Source of the DNA: Neckera pumila
Taxonomy: Eukaryota; Streptophyta; Bryopsida; Hypnales; Neckeraceae
Assembly (NCBI GenBank): GCA_963969595.1
Contig: OZ018409.1
Coordinates: 1,924,501-1,988,500, forward strand
Direction of reading: 5' to 3'
DNA: 64,000 bases
Part shown: piece by piece, positions 59,938 to 64,000 of the stretch
Layout of the letters: every line of letters begins with the position of its first letter
Position numbering within the stretch: the first letter of the stretch is position 1
The notes under the pieces: generated by a model
The model's database searches: none
What the model was told of the DNA's origin: nothing
Seen by the model: only the letters and a program-made list of their open reading frames with translations
Position numbers and translations under genes: made by a program

Positions 59938-61546
59938 TTTTCATCGACGAGGCTCCTCGTTTGAGCTGCGAGAGTTTGGCGGCATAGATGACTTTCGTGA
60001 GTGCTGACGGGCTTCGCGTTCTGCTTGTGCCACTTTTCACTGTTTCGGCCAATGGAGGCCCGTGCCCATTCTATGGGATGGTTTCTGTCCGGGTGGCAAT
60101 GGCACACAGATGATATTCTGAATCTGAGTCATCTGGGTCGAACAAGTGTAAATTGGTGCTGTCGTGAAAATAAATTGCTACGAACTTAAGGTAGGGTGAA
60201 AGTATGAAATACGTGTACTCTTTGTTGCACTTGATGGCAATGTATGGAGTACCGTATATGAGTTTTGGGGAATTTGAAAAAAATTATGTAGAAGAATTAG
60301 GAAAATACTTCAAATACTGTATTCTCAAAAATACTGGTCTTACAAAAGTTAATATGCAAAAAATTCTAAAGATATTTTAAGAAAAAGTGAATAATATGAT
60401 GTTTAAATTATTTGAATACAATGAAAACATGAATATATAAACAAGAAAATAAATTAATTAATAAATAAATAAATAATATTTTTTAACAAATGAACTTGAT
60501 GAAGATGAGATTGCTAAAACATTTGCTAAAGAAGTGATGGAACTATATTTCTAAATGTTAAGAGTGCACTTTTAAGAAAGACTTCTTCGCATTCATGAAG
60601 AGACACAAACCATTTGACATCTTTAGGTGCCTTGAGCATTATAGTTGTAAAACACTACAAAAATTTATAGAAAGTGACTTCTAGATTTGTAGTTTTAAAT
60701 ATCTATAAATTTAAAATTCTCCAAAATCATAATAACTTTAATTGCAACAAATTAAAAAAATTATCTTTTTAATTGTCCATTTTTTAAAAATTAAAAAACT
60801 ATAGATTACTCATGGAAAAACAAAAAACATTTTTGTATTTTTATTTCAAATACACCAACTTAGGTTCAAAATGACCCTAAACTACCGGGTGATGGTGGCG
60901 AGGTATCCAAACCAAATGGCATGGTTGTGAATTTGATACCTAGCGGCAACAGGTTCTTTACCTTATGTGAAATCAACCTCTCTTCTTGATAAAAAAATCC
61001 CTTGAAATGTGTATTCTAAACGCGCTTGTTTAAAAAAATATACATTAAATTTTAATAGCCTTAATTTATAGTCTCATTTGAGTTGGACGTACGTCATATT
61101 ACTTTGGAATATTAAAGTATAAAAGTATTTTAGTCATACTTTCACCTAGTTTGATAGTTAGATTATTCAAGTTATTTCAATTAGTGACCTCCTTCATAAA
61201 AAAATTGAACTTTGATTAATTTAGAAATTATATAAATTTTTGAGGTATGCTAATTTAGAAGCTCACAGTATCTTAGATTGAATGTAGCTAACACTATTTT
61301 TGTACTATCCCAAGTAGTGTCATCAACTATAATTCTTTTTCATCTTCAACCATTCAAATTACTTTCATCTATTCATTCATAACAATTTTACCACGATTGT
61401 GTATTCAAATTCTTCCATGTTGTAATTGAAAATCACAAAATTTAGGCCTTTTACATCAAAATCAACAAGTGCTAATTTTGTGTTTAATAAGAGTATTCTT
61501 TGAAGTATTCAGTTTCAACTTTCGGCCCCTCCCCAAAAGATAATCT
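59938..61546. other. Upstream flank of PsbTn, then AT-rich DNA without gene
   Basis: GC-richer to about 60190, with short frames that show no domains, then AT-rich. AATAAATAAATAAATA occurs at about 60457. No repeats were defined. Confidence 0.45.
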
Positions 61547-62230
61547 ATACCTTAAATGAGGCTGTTTGTTTGTTTGTTTGTTTTGTTTTGTTTTGTTTTG
61601 TTTGTAGCGTGGACAACTTCCTGACCATGCGTCCCCCGGCCGTGTGCTTGGTACCGTCGGAAAGCTCTTGCCGAGGAGGGGTGCACCGGCTTGGTTTCGT
61701 GGCATTTGGAGTGGTGGTGCAAAAGTTATTGAATTTCAAAGTATTTATTGATTAAAAAATTAGAAAATTACTTTTACTTTGATTTTGGTGGCGTTCTTGG
61801 TACTGGGAGTGGAACCGGGAGTAGAACTAGGAGTAGAATCGGAAGTAGAACCAGGAGTGGAACCAGGAGTAGATGAAAATTGGGCCAACGGCACAGGGTC
61901 ACACTAGTCAATACCTTAAATGAGTTTGTTTGTTTGTTTGTTTGTTTGTTTGTTTGTTTGTTTTGTTTTGTTTGTAGCATGGACAACTTCCTGACCATGC
62001 GTCCCCCGGCTGCGTGCTTGGTACCGTCGGAAAGCTCTCGCCGAGGAGAGGTGCACCGGCTTGGTTTCGTGGCCTTTGGAGCAGTTGTGCAAAAGTTATT
62101 GAATTTCAAAGTATTTATTGATTAAAAAATTAGAAAATTACTTTTACTTTGATTTTAGTAGCATTCTTGGTACTGGGAGTGGAACCGGGAGTAGATGAAA
62201 ATTGGGCCAACGGCACAGGGTCACACTAGT
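61547..62230. repeat. Tandem duplication, units of about 362 and 320 bp
   Basis: Unit 1 (61547-61908) and unit 2 (61911-62230) both begin ATACCTTAAATGAG and contain a (TTTG)n/(TTTTG)n tract. Next comes a conserved GC-rich core (ACAACTTCCTGACCATGCGT, then CTTGGTACCGTCGGAAAGCT), an AT-rich part and a 12-bp minisatellite. They end ACGGCACAGGGTCACACTAG. They are about 95 percent alike over the core by eye, so the duplication is recent. The frames within them in both directions are products of the repeat and show no domain. Confidence 0.9.
61801..61875. repeat. 12-bp minisatellite (GGAGTRGAACYR-type)
   Basis: About six units of a 12-bp motif (GGGAGTGGAACC, GGGAGTAGAACT, AGGAGTAGAATC and variants) in unit 1. 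The same array is contracted to about two units in unit 2 (62173-62196), which explains most of the length difference. Confidence 0.85.
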
Positions 62231-62974
62231 GATAATGAATATACCCCTAAATATTATATATCATCAAAAATTTAGGCCAACAACGTTAGCGCAAGAGTGC
62301 AAGAGACGAGAGCCTACAAGCCTTGAATCTAGTTGTATATATATATATATATTTACAACCATTAGTTTTAAAGGTGTTTATAACATATGTACCTATAATA
62401 TAGGTACACTATAATATGAAAAGAGTTAATAACACAAGTTTTTATAACATAAACACACCTATAATTATAGAAGGTTAAATATAGACTCCTAGATTTTTGG
62501 ATTCATAGATTCAATGCTCATATGCTAGCATTCCCCATAATTAGGCCTAATCTAAAGAAATATTTCCATTACTGAAATCACTTTAATGCTTTTAATGTTG
62601 TTCAAGTTGATTTTAAATTATATTGGCAACCAACCTGAATTTATTTTACACCCTTGGAAGTGACTAATGGATGAGAAAACTGATGCTTGCTTATAGTTTG
62701 GCTCTTATATTGACCAAAGGCTCTAAACAAAGGATTTATTTATTTTTGCTACAATTTTTAGCTAAAGGCCATGAGTAAGAGACCATCCATATCAATTCTT
62801 GGGCATTATATTCATTTTTCCTATTAATGTGTGTGATACCAATTTGTCAAAGACACCATTTCAAATTTATGTAAGTTGAAGTATTGTTATATGAAATCAA
62901 TTTTCACAAAATCAAAATTTGGTACACAAATAATGAAATTTAGTATAATGATACATATTGTGTTATTTACCCTA
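62231..62974. other. AT-rich stretch without gene
   Basis: Contains an AT microsatellite at about 62336-62352 and nothing else recognised. Confidence 0.5.
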
Positions 62975-63280
62975 CATTAGGAAAATTTCAGCCTTCCAGA
63001 AGGCCGCTAAAGAATTGATTAACGAGACTTCTTTGGTGCAATTTCAAAATGAATAAAAAATAATTTTTTTTGCAAAAGAAATATTAAAAAAGTAAAAAAA
63101 ATATTAAAAAAATAAAAATCTGATGTAGTACTACTAGTGCCACATCAGCACCCAGTTTTAAAAAAATAAAAATAAAATAAAAATTAATAATTATTTTTTT
63201 ATTTTTTTATTTTTTTCCATAATTGCACCAGGCAGGTGCAAAATTCGCAGCCTTCTGGAGGGTTGTAACTCACTCTAATC
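62975..63280. mobile_element. Family M short DNA element, copy 3 (306 bp)
   Basis: Termini CATTAGGAAAATTTCAGCCT and, on the complement of the right end, GATTAGAGTGAGTTACAACC. Each is followed by a palindromic CCTTCCAGAAGG / CCCTCCAGAAGG word. The interior is dominated by A and T runs. It lies about 500 bp upstream of the NSE3 start codon. Confidence 0.75.
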
Positions 63281-63777
63281 TCATTTTGTTGTTATTTCAT
63301 GTTGGTAACATTAGCAATGCTGTTGCCATTTAATGTTAGAGTCCATAATTAGAGTTGCAAAACGAATAAATTTCATTTTAGTGTAGTGACACTAATTTTG
63401 CACCTGCACTAATAGGGAGATTTCAGTGCAGTGCTAAGACCCCCGCCCTTACATTTGAAATTCGTTTGGTAGGGAGAAGGCTAGCTTGCTTTCTCGAAGG
63501 AGTTCGGCCGTAGCGCGGGGGGCTGTGGAGGTTGTCCCATGAGCGTGGCGATCGGCGTTCTAGACTCAGACCATGGCGGTTGCTTTTAGGATGGAAGGTA
63601 TGGCGCCAGAGGGAGGTTGTTTGTAGGAGATATTTCAACTTCACGAACAGGAATCGGGTTTAGGGTTGACGCATCGTTCCTTCAACGTTTCGACCTGCCT
63701 TTGCTTCCGGCTATTCTTTCTTGTTTTTTCACACTGCCGCGAAGTGAAGCAAGTAAGCAAGAAAGAAGCGGGCATAG
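63281..63777 (+). promoter_or_regulatory. Upstream region of the NSE3 gene
   Basis: Composition changes to GC-rich from about 63430. No TATA box was recognised. The minus-strand frame at 63423-63644 has no domain and is treated as chance. Confidence 0.35.
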
Positions 63778-63936
63778 ATGGAAGTTGACAAGCTGACCGC
63801 TGAAATGGTGCGCTTTATGCTCTTCAAGGCGCACAAGCAGCCGGACGTGCCTGTCAAGCGAGAGGAATTGACTCAGCTTATTACGGAGAATTACAAGCAG
63901 CGCAATTTGACGGCTGCTGTGATTACAAATGCACAG
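63778..63936 (+). CDS. NSE3: NSE3 (MAGE-domain SMC5/6 subunit), first exon only
   Basis: ATG at 63778 opens 53 codons ending at a CAG|GTGAAT donor (63936), in phase 0; the rest lies beyond the window. The peptide carries the start of a MAGE homology domain: VDKLTAEMVRFMLFKAHKQP, then VPVKREELTQLI, then a YKQRNLTAAVI stretch, matching the L-V-x-Y-L-L-x-K-x-x-x-x-P-I-x-x-x-E-L pattern of winged helix A. Plants generally have a single MAGE gene, the kleisin-binding NSE3 subunit of the SMC5/6 complex, which works with NSE1 and NSE4 in DNA repair in the nucleus. Only about a sixth of the protein is visible. Confidence 0.8.
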
Positions 63937-64000
63937 GTGAATGATATGTGGACAGCTTTCCTCGGTTCACTCTGCTGGCTGTTGAGAATAATGTATAGTG

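Noticed and set aside
61570..62125. Paired frames in the tandem duplication with Cys/Phe-rich repeats
   Set aside because: Translation of the (TTTG)n/(TTTTG)n tract; the protein repeats come from the DNA repeat.
15549..62400. Simple-sequence runs (AT, ATT, TTTG, poly-A, poly-G) as possible functional sites
   Set aside because: Ordinary microsatellites; only those at informative junctions were listed.
1..64000. CRISPR arrays, rRNA, tRNA or bacterial operons
   Set aside because: No spaced direct-repeat arrays, conserved rRNA blocks or tRNA cloverleaf signatures were seen. The gene structure is eukaryotic.

Overview
This is nuclear DNA of a land plant. The evidence is spliced genes with GT-AG introns, a nuclear gene for a chloroplast thylakoid-lumen protein of photosystem II (PsbTn), a plant-type Integrator subunit 7 gene, the first exon of a MAGE/NSE3 gene, and plant-type Copia and PIF/Harbinger elements. 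The species cannot be fixed from the window. The repeat load and the unfamiliar transposase-like gene would fit a non-flowering plant, but that is only an impression. No rRNA, tRNA, CRISPR array or organelle segment was recognised.

The right end (50.8-64 kb) is the gene space. An eight-exon INTS7 gene (+, 1280 codons) is followed by a two-exon PsbTn gene (-) and, at the edge, by exon 1 of NSE3 (+). They belong to unrelated pathways (snRNA processing, photosynthesis, SMC5/6 genome maintenance).

The left and middle (0-50 kb) are transposon-rich. In order: an edge-truncated broken gene (1-1652); one copy of a diverged locus (2.87-6.24 kb, resuming near 10.9 kb) interrupted by a decayed PIF/Harbinger element (6.46-9.8 kb); the gag-integrase half of a Copia element (12.6-15.6 kb, +) and an RT-RNase H half on the other strand (17.9-19.2 kb); AT-rich nests of short terminal-inverted-repeat elements (21.5-24.4, 28.9-31.0, 37.5-38.9 kb); the second copy of the duplicated locus (32.0-35.9 kb); a decayed gene of a large zinc-finger transposase-like family I cannot name (40.4-44.9 kb); and another Copia fragment (46.9-48.1 kb).

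Two things stand out. First, two short-element families each contain a copy inserted, in opposite orientation, into another copy of the same family. This gives interleaved inverted repeats (P Q P' Q') with 3-bp target duplications, and the excised lengths agree (731 against 732 bp; 534 against 542 bp). Second, two diverged copies of an unrecognised locus keep the same spacing and share a short Cys-rich reading frame (TPNHYC-x-G-x-GCP-x-CNT-x-RR), which may be an undescribed small protein family. All homology and repeat comparisons were made by eye.
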